Shown here one piece after another: positions 9,026 through 16,964 of a DNA stretch of 47,950 nt (the stretch's first letter is position 1; each line of letters opens with the position of its first letter). The notes under the pieces were generated by a model. The model saw only the letters and a program-made list of their open reading frames with translations. It was not told the origin of the DNA and did no database searches. The position numbers were made by a program, and so were the translations under genes. Source of the stretch: Deltaproteobacteria bacterium Ga0077539 (GTDB lineage: Bacteria > Myxococcota_A > Polyangia > Polyangiales > Ga0077539); assembly GCA_001465015.1 (NCBI GenBank), contig LNEO01000146.1, forward strand, positions 1-47,950, given 5' to 3'.

Positions 9026-9946
9026 ATGCGAATCGTCGTCACGGGCGGAACAGGGTTCATCGGTCGTCGCCTCGTCTCAGTGCTCGCGGCACGCGGCGAC
9101 GAGGTCACGCTGCTGGCGCGCGATCCAGAGCGCGCTCTGCGCGCGGTGAAGGGCGCGAAGGCCGCCGAGCGCTGGGACTCTGACAGCGCGGATGGCGCCT
9201 GGCGCGCGACGCTCGCGCGCGCCGACGTGTTGGTGCACCTCGCGGGCGAGCCCATCAACGCCAGGCGGTGGGACGACGCGCACAAAGCTCGCATCCGCGA
9301 CAGCCGCGTGGCGGGCACGAGGCACCTGGTCGAAGCGATGCGCGCGCTGCCCTCGAGCGAGCGGCCGAAGGTGTTTGCATCAGCGAGCGGCGTGGACTTC
9401 TACGGCGACACCGGCGACGACGAAAAGATCGAGTCGAGCCCTGCTGGAACGACGTTTCTCAGCGAGGTCTGCGTCGCCTGGGAGCGCGAGGCGTTCGAAG
9501 CGCGCTCGCTCGGGGTGCGAGTCAACGCGGCGCGCACGGGCATCGTGTTGGGCGACGGGGGAGGGGCGCTCGAGCAGATGCTCTTGCCCTTCAAGATGTT
9601 CGTCGGCGGGCCGATCGGCGGAGGAAAGCAGTGGTTTCCGTGGCTGCACGTGGAGGACATGGTCGCGATGTACCTCGGCGCGATCGATGATCCGCGCTTC
9701 GATGGTCCGTACAACGCCGTCACCGAGAGCGTTCGTATGAGCGAATTTGCCCGCGCGCTCGGCAAGGTGCTGTCGCGTCCGTCGTGGCTGCCCGTTCCGG
9801 GCTTCGCGCTTCGCGTGGCGCTCGGCGAGCTCGGCGCGCTCGTCGCCGAATCCAAGCGGATTTCACCGGCGTTTTTGCGATCGATCGACTTTCGGTTCGC
9901 GTTTCCGACCTTGGAGGGTGCGCTGCGTGCCGTGCTCGCGCGCTGA
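9026..9946 (+). CDS. TIGR01777-type NAD-dependent epimerase/oxidoreductase
   Basis: A 306-aa extended short-chain dehydrogenase. It has the Rossmann motif TGGTGFIGRRLV at the N-terminus, LVHLAGEPI and the SASGVDFYGD segment with the Ser/Tyr region, which is the pattern of the YfcH/TIGR01777 group, whose substrate is generally unknown. The start at 9026 places the Rossmann strand at residue 2; further upstream in-frame starts exist but give no conserved sequence. It may be cotranscribed with the dipeptide epimerase, which begins 29 nt downstream. Confidence 0.88.
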   Translation: MRIVVTGGTGFIGRRLVSVLAARGDEVTLLARDPERALRAVKGAKAAERWDSDSADGAWRATLARADVLVHLAGEPINARRWDDAHKARIRDSRVAGTRHLVEAMRALPSSERPKVFASASGVDFYGDTGDDEKIESSPAGTTFLSEVCVAWEREAFEARSLGVRVNAARTGIVLGDGGGALEQMLLPFKMFVGGPIGGGKQWFPWLHVEDMVAMYLGAIDDPRFDGPYNAVTESVRMSEFARALGKVLSRPSWLPVPGFALRVALGELGALVAESKRISPAFLRSIDFRFAFPTLEGALRAVLAR

Positions 9947-9975
9947 ACGGGCGCAGTTGTTGTACGCTGCGAGGC

Positions 9976-11088
9976 GTGACGCGCGCTTGGACGTTGGTCG
10001 ACCTCGAGGCCTTTTCGGTCGACATCGCGCTTCGTGAGCCGTTTGGGATCGCGACGGGCGCAAAGACCGCCGCGCTCAACGTGTTCGTTCGAGTGACGCT
10101 CGCCGATGGAACGCGCGGTTGGGGTGAAGCTGCTCCCTTCGAGGCGGTCAACGGCGAGCGACGCGAGGTCGCGCTGACCGCGATCGATCGAGCGCGATCG
10201 GCGCTCGTCGGGTGGGACGCGCGGGCGTGGCGCGGGCTCGGACGGCGGCTGCGCGAGCTCTCGCCGGAGAGTCCTTCGGCCCGGTGCGCGGTCGAGACGG
10301 CGGTGCTCGACGCGATCGCGCGATCGCTCGGCGTGTCGCTCGCGACGTTGTTCGGCGGGCTCGAGACAGAGCTCTTCTCGGACCTCACCATCACGACGGG
10401 AACGGCGAGCCGCGCGCGCGAGTCTGCCTTTTCGATCGCTCGCCAGGGCTATCGCACGATCAAGCTCAAGGTGGGCGGCGCGCCGATCGCCGAGGACATC
10501 GCGCGGATTCGCGCGGTGATCGAAGCGGCTCCGTCCTGCGCGCTGGTGCTCGACGGAAACGCGGCGCTCACCAAGGACGACGCCGTCACGATCGCGCTCG
10601 AGTCCAAGACCATGGGCGGAGAGCTCGCGCTCTTCGAGCAGCCGTGCGCGCGCGAGGACGACGACGCGGCGGTGTTCGTTCATGATCGAGCGAGGGTGAC
10701 GGTGTGCGCCGACGAGAGCGTCTCGAGCGCCAAGGACGTCGCTCGACTCGCGAGCCGAGGCGCGGCGCAAGCGATCAACCTGAAGATCACCAAGTCTGGC
10801 GTGGTCGAGTGCTACGACATGGCGTGCGTCGCGCGCGCGCACGGCCTCTCGCTGATGATCGGGGGAATGGTCGAGAGCTCGCTCGCGATGAGCGCGTCGG
10901 CCAACCTCGCGTGCGGGCTCGGAGGCGTCGAGTTCGTCGACCTGGACACGCCGCTGTGGCTCGTGGACGAGCCGGTGTTCGCGGAGATGACGCGGGACGG
11001 TCCGCGGCTGTCGATCGCGAAGGTGCGCTCGGGGCACGGCGCGCGTCCGAGCGACGCGTTGCTCGCTCGGTGGGGGATCGACCCTTGA
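9976..11088 (+). CDS. Enolase-superfamily dipeptide epimerase-like enzyme
   Basis: A 370-aa protein of the mandelate racemase/muconate lactonizing group. The catalytic signature is that of L-Ala-D/L-Glu type dipeptide epimerases: KLK (TIKLKVGG), the three metal ligands in LDGN, LFEQP and CADES, and the second Lys in INLKITKSG. The family epimerises dipeptides, often from peptidoglycan turnover. The start is a GTG at 9976; the same frame stays open upstream inside the previous gene. The stop overlaps the next gene's putative TTG start, which suggests translational coupling. Exact dipeptide specificity is unknown. Confidence 0.88.
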   Translation: MTRAWTLVDLEAFSVDIALREPFGIATGAKTAALNVFVRVTLADGTRGWGEAAPFEAVNGERREVALTAIDRARSALVGWDARAWRGLGRRLRELSPESPSARCAVETAVLDAIARSLGVSLATLFGGLETELFSDLTITTGTASRARESAFSIARQGYRTIKLKVGGAPIAEDIARIRAVIEAAPSCALVLDGNAALTKDDAVTIALESKTMGGELALFEQPCAREDDDAAVFVHDRARVTVCADESVSSAKDVARLASRGAAQAINLKITKSGVVECYDMACVARAHGLSLMIGGMVESSLAMSASANLACGLGGVEFVDLDTPLWLVDEPVFAEMTRDGPRLSIAKVRSGHGARPSDALLARWGIDP

Positions 11089-11894
11089 AGCGTCGGTCGT
11101 CGCGTCCAGCGCGCGCAGGTGCAGGCGCCGATGATCGAAGCGCGGATCGATATCTCGTCGCCTGCGCGAGCGCCGCGGGCAAGGCGCATATCGACGCACA
11201 CAAAAACAACCAAGACGCCGCGGCGTTCTGCGCGCGTGGCGACGGCGTCGACGGGCCGGACATCGTGGCGCTCTGCGTGAGCGACGGGTGCGGCTCGCTG
11301 GTGGCGTCGGAGGTCGGGGCGCAGCTCACGGCGCGTCGGGCTGTGTATTCGGCGGTCGAGTGGGCGGAGGCGCATCCGTACTCGCTCCCGTCGGAGGCGA
11401 TGGAGTTCGTGCTCGACGACGTTGTTGCGATGCTGCAGCGCGTGGCGATCGCCGTGGGAGGCGCGAATCGCGCGGACGACGTCGTCGCCGACGCGCTGTT
11501 GGCGACGATGCTGGTGACGCTCGTGACGCCGCGGGGCGCCGCGGTCTTCGGGGTGGGCGACGGCGTGATCGCGAAGGACGACGACGTTCGAATCGAGCGC
11601 GCGGGCGCAGCGGGGCCGAGCTATCCGGCGTTTCGAGCGCGGGCGCTCGGGCCCAACCCAGAGGTGAAGCTGTTCTTCGTGGCGGGCGCCGATGATTGGT
11701 CGACGTTGACGTTGGCGACCGACGGCGCCGAAGCGCTGTTCGCGAAGGGCGCGACGCCTTCGAGCCTGCTGACGAGCGCGGCCCGAACGACCACGAGCGC
11801 GCTGCGATGGGAGCTCGAAGCGAAGGTGCAGTCAGCGGCCGATCGATCGCTGGACGACGTGACGGTCGCCATGATCGCCAGGCGCGCGAAGTAG
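11085..11894 (+). CDS. PP2C-like protein phosphatase
   Basis: A 269-aa protein with the outline of a PP2C-type Ser/Thr phosphatase: KNNQDAAAF near the N-terminus, VSDGCGS (metal-binding Asp), GVGDGVIA, TLATDGAEALF and a C-terminal DDVTVAMIARR. These are positions where PP2C members carry Asp residues for two Mg/Mn ions. The best start is TTG at 11085, overlapping the TGA of the previous gene; no ATG or GTG in frame precedes the domain. It is the last gene of the plus-strand run and is followed by a strong hairpin. The family match is moderate because the motifs are loose. Confidence 0.75.
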   Translation: MKRRSSRPARAGAGADDRSADRYLVACASAAGKAHIDAHKNNQDAAAFCARGDGVDGPDIVALCVSDGCGSLVASEVGAQLTARRAVYSAVEWAEAHPYSLPSEAMEFVLDDVVAMLQRVAIAVGGANRADDVVADALLATMLVTLVTPRGAAVFGVGDGVIAKDDDVRIERAGAAGPSYPAFRARALGPNPEVKLFFVAGADDWSTLTLATDGAEALFAKGATPSSLLTSAARTTTSALRWELEAKVQSAADRSLDDVTVAMIARRAK

Positions 11895-11897
11895 CCA

Positions 11898-11919
11898 CGC
11901 GGGAGTCTCTGCTCCCGCG
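11898..11919 (+). terminator. Candidate transcription terminator hairpin
   Basis: A perfect 8-bp inverted repeat, CGCGGGAG, a 6-nt loop, then CTCCCGCG, lies 4 nt after the stop of the PP2C-like gene. It lacks a clear T-tract, as is common in very GC-rich genomes. It sits between a plus-strand gene and a minus-strand gene and could serve both. Confidence 0.45.
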
Positions 11920-12085
11920 CCGCTGCTCCCGCGCCGCGGCTCCCACACCGCTGCCTGGACAGAGCTCGAAACTCACTTGGAAACCGCTGGCGCGCGACCC
12001 CATCGAACACGCGAGCGTTGAATACGTGGGTGAGCGCGCTGTCGCGCGGCTCGCTCGCGACGCAACGCTCTGCAGCGGTGCCTGG

Positions 12086-12754
12086 TTACCGGGACGCGGA
12101 GATGACTTCGTCGAAGAGCGCGCCGCGTTCTGCGTGGGTGGGGTCGAAGAACCTCGCGCGAAGGGCGGCGCGCGCGGAGGGGTCGAGGACGCCAGCGTCT
12201 CCGAGGGCCGCGCGGTAGTGGTTCATCTGCTCGGCGAAGCTGGAGTCGCCGGCGGCGAGCCGCATCACGAGGCCGGATCCCTGGACGAGGGTGACCATGG
12301 ACTGGTGCAGTCCGCCGCCGCCGCCGTCGCCGCGGAGATTTCGGAGCTGATCGCGAAAGCGCTCGAAGTCCTGACGAATCGAGGCGATCGGCTCAGGGGT
12401 GCCGGGGTTTTGGGGCGGCGTGGGGGTCTGCGTGTTGACCAACGGGACGGTCGCGTCATCGACGATCGGAACGAGCGGCACCGCGACGAGCTGCTGCGTC
12501 TGCGGCGCAAGCGTGGGCTGGGCGACGACCGTGGGCTGGACGGGGCCGGAGTCGCGTTCTGCGGCCGTGAGGACATCGGGCGCGGCGCCGGGCGCGGTGA
12601 GGGGCGACACGGCGGCGTCTTCGGTCTCGCGGGGAGGGGGCGAGGGCAGGACGAGCTCGTCTCTCGGAATCATGGCTCGGATGGCGAGCACGAGGGCGAT
12701 CGCTGCGACGACGAGCGCGCTTGAGCCGAGCAAGATCGTGCGTTGTGAGTTCAC
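12086..12754 (-). CDS. Membrane-anchored protein of unknown function
   Basis: A 222-aa protein with one N-terminal transmembrane segment (about residues 8-28, ILLGSSALVVAAIALVLAI), then a Pro/Thr/Ala-rich periplasmic linker to about residue 125 and a C-terminal helical region of about 90 residues containing FERFRDQLRNLR. The start is GTG at 12754. I recognise no family. It is the last chromosomal protein gene before tRNA-Phe. Confidence 0.65.
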   Translation of the reverse strand: MNSQRTILLGSSALVVAAIALVLAIRAMIPRDELVLPSPPPRETEDAAVSPLTAPGAAPDVLTAAERDSGPVQPTVVAQPTLAPQTQQLVAVPLVPIVDDATVPLVNTQTPTPPQNPGTPEPIASIRQDFERFRDQLRNLRGDGGGGGLHQSMVTLVQGSGLVMRLAAGDSSFAEQMNHYRAALGDAGVLDPSARAALRARFFDPTHAERGALFDEVISASR

Positions 12755-12833
12755 GCGGAGACCGAGGATTCAACGTTGGGGCGCGGGATGCTAGAGCGAC
12801 GACGATTGCGCGCGAATCGAGAGTTGACACCGG

Positions 12834-12862
12834 CGCGAGGTCGGGCTAACCACGGCCCCCAC
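12834..12862 (+). promoter_or_regulatory. Promoter of tRNA-Phe
   Basis: A perfect -35 TTGACA (12834-12839), a 17-nt spacer and a -10-like TAACCA (12857-12862). The predicted transcription start is about 14 nt upstream of the mature tRNA 5' end, which fits a short leader removed by RNase P. The -10 is only a partial match. Confidence 0.5.
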
Positions 12863-12882
12863 GCTGCGGAAACGTAGCGGGC

Positions 12883-12955
<73 letters not shown>

Positions 12956-13410
12956 CAGAATTTACGGGGGATTGTGAGCGTGGCTGGGCGGGTGAGAAGT
13001 GCCACAAATGCCAGCAATTCGCGGCTGCGCGATCGAGTCCGTCACGTTTTGGTCACGTTCCGCGATCGGGGGTGAACCCGACGCTTGGTTGGGCAACAAG
13101 TCGCAACGAGGCCCGATGCAAGTTGAATTCATGGCCGCCAGTTAGTCCCGGGCTGAGGAGCAAGCAGCGCACAAGCAGCCCCGTCCTCTGAAGCAATCTG
13201 GCCCTCGTGGTGGGCGACCTGGAGACACGCGATCGCCCGCGTTCCAACCGAAGCCGGCCCCCCAAGCTTCGCAGCAAACACACGCGCGAAAGTTTCCGAG
13301 TCACCACCGTCGCAACGGACCGAAAGAGCGTCGGCCGAGCCAACAGTACCGCCGTTGCCACGGCGCAGGCTTGAGTGGCTCTGCCTCGGCGTGAGCGTCG
13401 CGATACGGGC
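12956..13410. other. Non-coding attachment-side region
   Basis: This 455-nt stretch lies between tRNA-Phe and the integrase stop. I see no convincing gene. It contains two close copies of GTCACGTT (13041-13060) that could be integrase arm sites. It would normally hold the left attachment site arms. Confidence 0.5.
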
Positions 13411-14532
13411 TCATTGCAGCCGCCCACTCCTCGGCGCGATGCCGTCCGATCGGGCACCCTCACCGGCGATCTGTCGCCCGAGCTCGCGCGCGTCGAGCCT
13501 CCCGTACACACGCGACACCATCCGCGTGTCCGCATGCCCGAGCACGGCGCTGACGAGCTCGAGCGACACCCCATCGCGCCGCATCCACTGAGCGCATGTG
13601 CGCCTCAAATCGTTCCACGAGAAACGCTCGATCTTCACGCGTGTGGCGCACTCGGCCAGTTCGCGGATGCTGTTCGAGTGGAGCCATCTTCGGAACAGCA
13701 TCTCGCCCACACCACCCGCGAACAGCGTCGCGATCGCCAAGAGGTCGTGTTGCCACGGTCGCGCGATCGGCGTCTCTCGGTCGCGCGTTTCGCGCTTCGA
13801 GCCGCGCACGCGAACGACGGTTCGATCGTCTCCAACGTCTGCGCGCATCGCTCGCTCCGTCGCGATCCACTCTGCGCTCGTCGCCACCACAAACGCTACG
13901 CGCGCCGCTCGGTCGTGCGCGCCGCGCTCGATGAGGTCGTTCAACACGAGCTCGAGCTCTCGCTCGGTCAACCAGCGTTCGCGCGGTGTGCTCTGGCCCG
14001 ACACTTCGGGCAGAAGCGCGTCGACGTCGCCGGCCCACAGCCCCGCCCGCTTGGCCAGGCGAAGCGCGGCGCGAAGGCTCGTGAGCTCTTTGTGGATGGT
14101 CGAATCCTTCACTTTCTCGCGTCGACGGCGCGCGACGTACTCATCGAGCACCGCGGGCGTGAGGTCGACGAGCAGCGCATCGCGACCGAGGCCCGCGAGC
14201 AGAACCCGGCTCTTCGAGAGATAGAACTTCGCCGTCGCGATGGACCTGTCCGCGGTCGCGCTCTCCGCGCGAAGCTGTCGATCGTCGACAAGCGCTTTCA
14301 GAGCATCTCGGAGAGTCGCCGAGGCGCGTTTGGCGTGCCCTGGGTCGCGCGCTTCGAGTTCTCGCTGTTCGAGGAACTCGCGCGCGTCCTTCTTGTTCGC
14401 GCACCCCGTGCTCTCTCGCTTTCTTTCGCCCGTGGCGGTCGTGTAGCTGCACCACCAGACGCTGCTGTCGGGGCGTCGGTAGAGTCGTTCGCTCTCGCTC
14501 TCGCGCGGCGAGCGGCTTCGCGTGATCCCCAT
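13411..14532 (-). CDS. Tyrosine recombinase (integrase)
   Basis: A 373-aa site-specific tyrosine recombinase. Residues about 20-60 form an AP2-like arm-binding domain (RLYRRPDSSVWWCSY), 70-165 the core-binding SAM-like domain, and 180-345 the catalytic domain. Catalytic box II shows R310 (NDLRRT), H333 (LGHADT) and nucleophile Y343 (SRVYGRL), with a beta-hairpin Lys near 246. Two usual residues differ: the first Arg aligns with Glu221 (ATSAEW) and the HxxR His is Asn307. It is the last gene of the minus-strand operon and points at tRNA-Phe, its probable target. Confidence 0.9.
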   Translation of the reverse strand: MGITRSRSPRESESERLYRRPDSSVWWCSYTTATGERKRESTGCANKKDAREFLEQRELEARDPGHAKRASATLRDALKALVDDRQLRAESATADRSIATAKFYLSKSRVLLAGLGRDALLVDLTPAVLDEYVARRRREKVKDSTIHKELTSLRAALRLAKRAGLWAGDVDALLPEVSGQSTPRERWLTERELELVLNDLIERGAHDRAARVAFVVATSAEWIATERAMRADVGDDRTVVRVRGSKRETRDRETPIARPWQHDLLAIATLFAGGVGEMLFRRWLHSNSIRELAECATRVKIERFSWNDLRRTCAQWMRRDGVSLELVSAVLGHADTRMVSRVYGRLDARELGRQIAGEGARSDGIAPRSGRLQ

Positions 14533-14714
14533 CGTTCCAAGTCCTTCGCGTACGCTTGCCAGTGGTCGATGCTTGCGCGGAGCATTCCGCGCGCGCCCGT
14601 TTCACGTCCCGCCGCTGCGCGCAGGTGGCGGTAGGCGGACGTTCTGTTGTCGAGCGCAAGCGCGCTCATCACGTCCTCCACCGCGACCCACTGCGTGAGA
14701 ATCGCGCTCGTCAC
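14298..14714 (-). CDS. Small helix-turn-helix protein, Xis-like
   Basis: A 138-aa protein starting with GTG at 14714, which overlaps the stop of the sigma-like gene (GTGA). The N-terminal 60 residues (ILTQWVAVEDVMSAL to YRHLRAAAGRE) look like a winged or MerR-type helix-turn-helix, as in excisionases, and are followed by a Trp-containing helix and a low-complexity Arg/Ala/Ser tail. The last 235 nt overlap the integrase gene in another frame. That tail has no visible domain, so the functional part is probably the first 70 residues. Position beside the integrase suggests a directionality factor. Confidence 0.6.
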   Translation of the reverse strand: MTSAILTQWVAVEDVMSALALDNRTSAYRHLRAAAGRETGARGMLRASIDHWQAYAKDLERWGSREAARRARARANDSTDAPTAASGGAATRPPRAKESERARGARTRRTRASSSNSENSKRATQGTPNAPRRLSEML

Positions 14715-15238
14715 AGGTCGTCCTCCGTATACGTCGCGCGCAGCGTATCGAGCGCGCGCTCTTCGATCTGCCGTGCTCGTTCGCGGGTGATGTTCGCCGT
14801 CGACGCGACCGCTTCGAGCGTCATCCCGTCTGCGAACACGCGCGCGACGCCGAGCGCGCACGTCGCGGGCATGCGCGAAACGTCGAGGTCTCCGTCATCG
14901 TCGTTGGCGGCCGGCCACTTGAACTTGATGGAGCCGCTCTTCTCGTTGACGTCGAGCGCCAGGTGGTACGCGCACGATACGAACGGGCAAGGAACCACCA
15001 CGCCCAAGCCTCGTGTCTCGCAGTCGCCGTATCGCTTCGGACGTTCGGCCGTCGCGATCCACCGCAGCCCGAGCGTCGCTTCCGCGTCTGCGGCGAGCGC
15101 TCGCGCAGACCAGCGTTTGGTGCTCGAGCTGCACGCGCGACCGTTCACGCGAAGCACGCGCGACTTTCGTGTGAGGCGCTCGATGGCCACGTCGATGACG
15201 TCGACGACATCCTCGGAACGCTGGCGCTCCGTTCTCAT
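14711..15238 (-). CDS. Sigma-70 region 4-type DNA-binding protein
   Basis: A 175-aa protein. The C-terminus has the sigma-70 region 4.2 helix-turn-helix pattern (LEAVASTANITRERARQIE, then a leucine-rich helix). The middle contains PCPFVSCAYHLALDV, a Cys/His segment followed by a short strand; I recall this arrangement in uncharacterised deltaproteobacterial and phage proteins that carry the same C-terminal helix-turn-helix. It lacks region 2, so it is not a complete sigma factor. It could act as a transcription factor that touches the -35 region, for example a late-gene activator. The ATG overlaps the previous stop (ATGA). Confidence 0.78.
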   Translation of the reverse strand: MRTERQRSEDVVDVIDVAIERLTRKSRVLRVNGRACSSSTKRWSARALAADAEATLGLRWIATAERPKRYGDCETRGLGVVVPCPFVSCAYHLALDVNEKSGSIKFKWPAANDDDGDLDVSRMPATCALGVARVFADGMTLEAVASTANITRERARQIEERALDTLRATYTEDDL

Positions 15239-15726
15239 GCGGCGACCCTTTCCGAGGGCGAATCGAGGTCCTCGGCGAGGGTCATCAATACGCCCACATA
15301 TTCGAGACGACAGGCCGGACCGAGGCGCAACCATCGACACAGGCCGCGCTCTTCGATCGCGCCGCGCACCGGCACGAAGTCCGAGAACAGCGCGATCGCT
15401 CGAGCCGTCGCTCTTCCACCATGTGCGACGCCGATGGCGAGCGATCCGTCGTCGAGAACGCAAGGCGGAAGCGCAAGACTGCCGGCGTTGCTGAGCGCGA
15501 TCACCGCCCGTTGCAGCTCGACGGACATCTCTTGCAGCAAGTGCGCGTTGAGGCGCTCCGAAAGCTCGATGCGAAGGAAATGTCCCTCGCAGAGCGCGCA
15601 GAACGCATGCAGGTCCCCCTCGCACTTCGCGCACGTGAAGTTGTCGTGGCGCGTTCGCTCGGCCTCGCAGTGCGGGCAGTAGTCGATGGGGCGCGGACAC
15701 TTCACGGGAATCACGGCTGCGCCCAT
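15235..15726 (-). CDS. Zinc-ribbon protein of unknown function
   Basis: A 163-aa protein with seven cysteines in the first 46 residues: C10, then the pairs CPHC (17/20), CAKC (32/35) and CALC (43/46). These probably form one or two zinc ribbons. The rest is alpha/beta without a recognised family. It overlaps the upstream gene by 16 nt and the downstream gene by 4 nt, so it belongs to the integrase operon. Confidence 0.65.
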   Translation of the reverse strand: MGAAVIPVKCPRPIDYCPHCEAERTRHDNFTCAKCEGDLHAFCALCEGHFLRIELSERLNAHLLQEMSVELQRAVIALSNAGSLALPPCVLDDGSLAIGVAHGGRATARAIALFSDFVPVRGAIEERGLCRWLRLGPACRLEYVGVLMTLAEDLDSPSERVAA

Positions 15727-16220
15727 CCCTTCTCTGTGACGTTGAAGGCGATCGGCGCGTCCGCGTCATCGTCGCTATCCACGTCCATCTCGTCGCTTTC
15801 GACGCCCCCAGGCTCCCCGCTGTGTCCGAGGCACCCGAGCGTGTCTTTCGGGGCGAAGGCGGCGGCGTTCGAGCTCACGATCGTCTCGGCGATGACGTTG
15901 ATGCCGGAGTCGGCCAACATCGCGCCGAAGAGCTGTGCGAAAAGCCTCGCAGCTCCTTTCCTTCCGAGCGCGCGTCGCGCGGTCTGCATCGCGAGCTGTG
16001 CGAGCTGGCGCGCTCGGTTCGTCGTTCGACCCGCGATCATGAACTCGGGCTCGCCGATTGCGACTCGAAGGTGCTCGAGGGCCTTGCCGATCTCGTCGTT
16101 GGAGACTTCGTCTTCGTCGAGGAACATCGGCGCGCGAGGCGTGTGGCTCGAGGTCTCGGGCTCGGGCTGCTCGAGCTCCATCAACGCGACTGCGCGCTGG
16201 GCGGGCGTGGTGCCGTTCAT
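15711..16220 (-). CDS. Hypothetical acidic protein of the integrase operon
   Basis: A 169-aa protein. The middle (about residues 35-120) is helical with repeated Ala/Gln/Arg helices (RARQLAQLAMQTARRAL). The C-terminus is strongly acidic (DEMDVDSDDDADAP). No family recognised. It overlaps its neighbours at both ends (ATGA at the start), so it is translated with the operon. An acidic tail beside DNA-binding genes could mimic DNA or bind a basic partner, which is speculation. Confidence 0.65.
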   Translation of the reverse strand: MNGTTPAQRAVALMELEQPEPETSSHTPRAPMFLDEDEVSNDEIGKALEHLRVAIGEPEFMIAGRTTNRARQLAQLAMQTARRALGRKGAARLFAQLFGAMLADSGINVIAETIVSSNAAAFAPKDTLGCLGHSGEPGGVESDEMDVDSDDDADAPIAFNVTEKGWAQP

Positions 16221-16705
16221 GACGAAGCACCCTCGTCGCCTGGCTTCGCGCTGGACTTGTCCACCGGCCCTTTTTTCGCGGCGCGCTGCTTCCCCGCTGA
16301 CTTCGACTTGCCCGCGTTTGCCGCCGCCGAACGCTTCGGGCTGGTCTTCTCCGCGTTGGCTGCGACCGCGGTGGGCGCGCTCGTTGATGCGGGCGACGGC
16401 TCGCTCGGCGATGCCGGGGACTCGATGATCTCGACGCCTTCGGTCGCGCTTTCGCCTGCGTCGTCGGTGGTCACTGCGACGGGCGGCCACGGCTTGCCCT
16501 CCTTCGTCGCTTCCAGTTCAGCCTCGTGCAGCGCACGGTTGAGCGCTTGCCAGTAGCTCGCGCCGCCGAACACGTCGATCGCTCGCGCCGTGCTCAGCGC
16601 GTTCATCTTTGCGTCGACGACGTCGCACGGCGTGAGCTCGCCGTTCTTGCCCTGAATCGCGTGCAGTACATATGTGCCGCCGCGCACCGGAATCTGTTGC
16701 TCCAT
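16217..16705 (-). CDS. Hypothetical protein with Lys/Ala-rich C-terminus
   Basis: A 162-aa protein and the first gene of the operon with a strong ribosome binding site (AAGGAG, 5 nt before the ATG at 16705). The first 80 residues form a compact domain containing the segments VLHAIQGKNGELTPCDVVDA and FGGASYWQALNRALHEAEL. The last 75 residues are Ala/Ser/Pro/Lys-rich and disordered, like histone-tail or DNA-coating segments. No family recognised. Its stop overlaps the next start (ATGA). Confidence 0.65.
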   Translation of the reverse strand: MEQQIPVRGGTYVLHAIQGKNGELTPCDVVDAKMNALSTARAIDVFGGASYWQALNRALHEAELEATKEGKPWPPVAVTTDDAGESATEGVEIIESPASPSEPSPASTSAPTAVAANAEKTSPKRSAAANAGKSKSAGKQRAAKKGPVDKSSAKPGDEGASS

Positions 16706-16809
16706 GACGCTCCTTCGGGCCTCTCTCCACACGGAGGCAGCCCCGAGGAGGCTCGGATCGCGCGGAGTCGAGACGCGCGTCACGAGCCCCCACGGGGACG
16801 CCCCAGCAC

Positions 16810-16917
16810 TCAGCTCGTCAGCGCGGCGACTGGCCCGCAGGCGCCGGCGCGGCGGTCACATGCAGCAGGAAGAACGGCGCCGCAGTTGATGCAGCCGGCA
16901 GACACAGACGATGCCAT
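16810..16917 (-). CDS. Possible leaderless small Cys-rich peptide
   Basis: A 35-codon frame whose ATG (16917) is within about 1-2 nt of the transcription start predicted from the minus-strand promoter at 16925-16953, so it would be read from a leaderless mRNA. The peptide has five cysteines including a CxxC (CINC), which could bind zinc. The cro-like gene on the other side of the switch has the same near-leaderless layout. No homolog is recalled; this may be chance. Confidence 0.3.
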   Translation of the reverse strand: MASSVSAGCINCGAVLPAACDRRAGACGPVAALTS

Positions 16918-16964
16918 GAATTCGTTTGTAGTCGCGAATACAATTCGAGTCAAACGAAATTCGT
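16918..16964 (-). promoter_or_regulatory. Promoter and triple operator of the integrase operon
   Basis: On the minus strand: -35 TTGACT (16953-16948), 17-nt spacer, -10 TACAAA (16930-16925). Three related inverted-repeat sites surround it: ACGAAATTCGT (16954-16964, just upstream of -35), CGAATACAATTCG (16935-16947, filling the spacer) and GAATTCGT (16918-16925, at the start site). Centres are about 18-21 nt apart. The half-site CGAAT also occurs at the cro promoter, so one repressor probably binds both. The region is visibly AT-rich compared with its surroundings. Confidence 0.6.
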
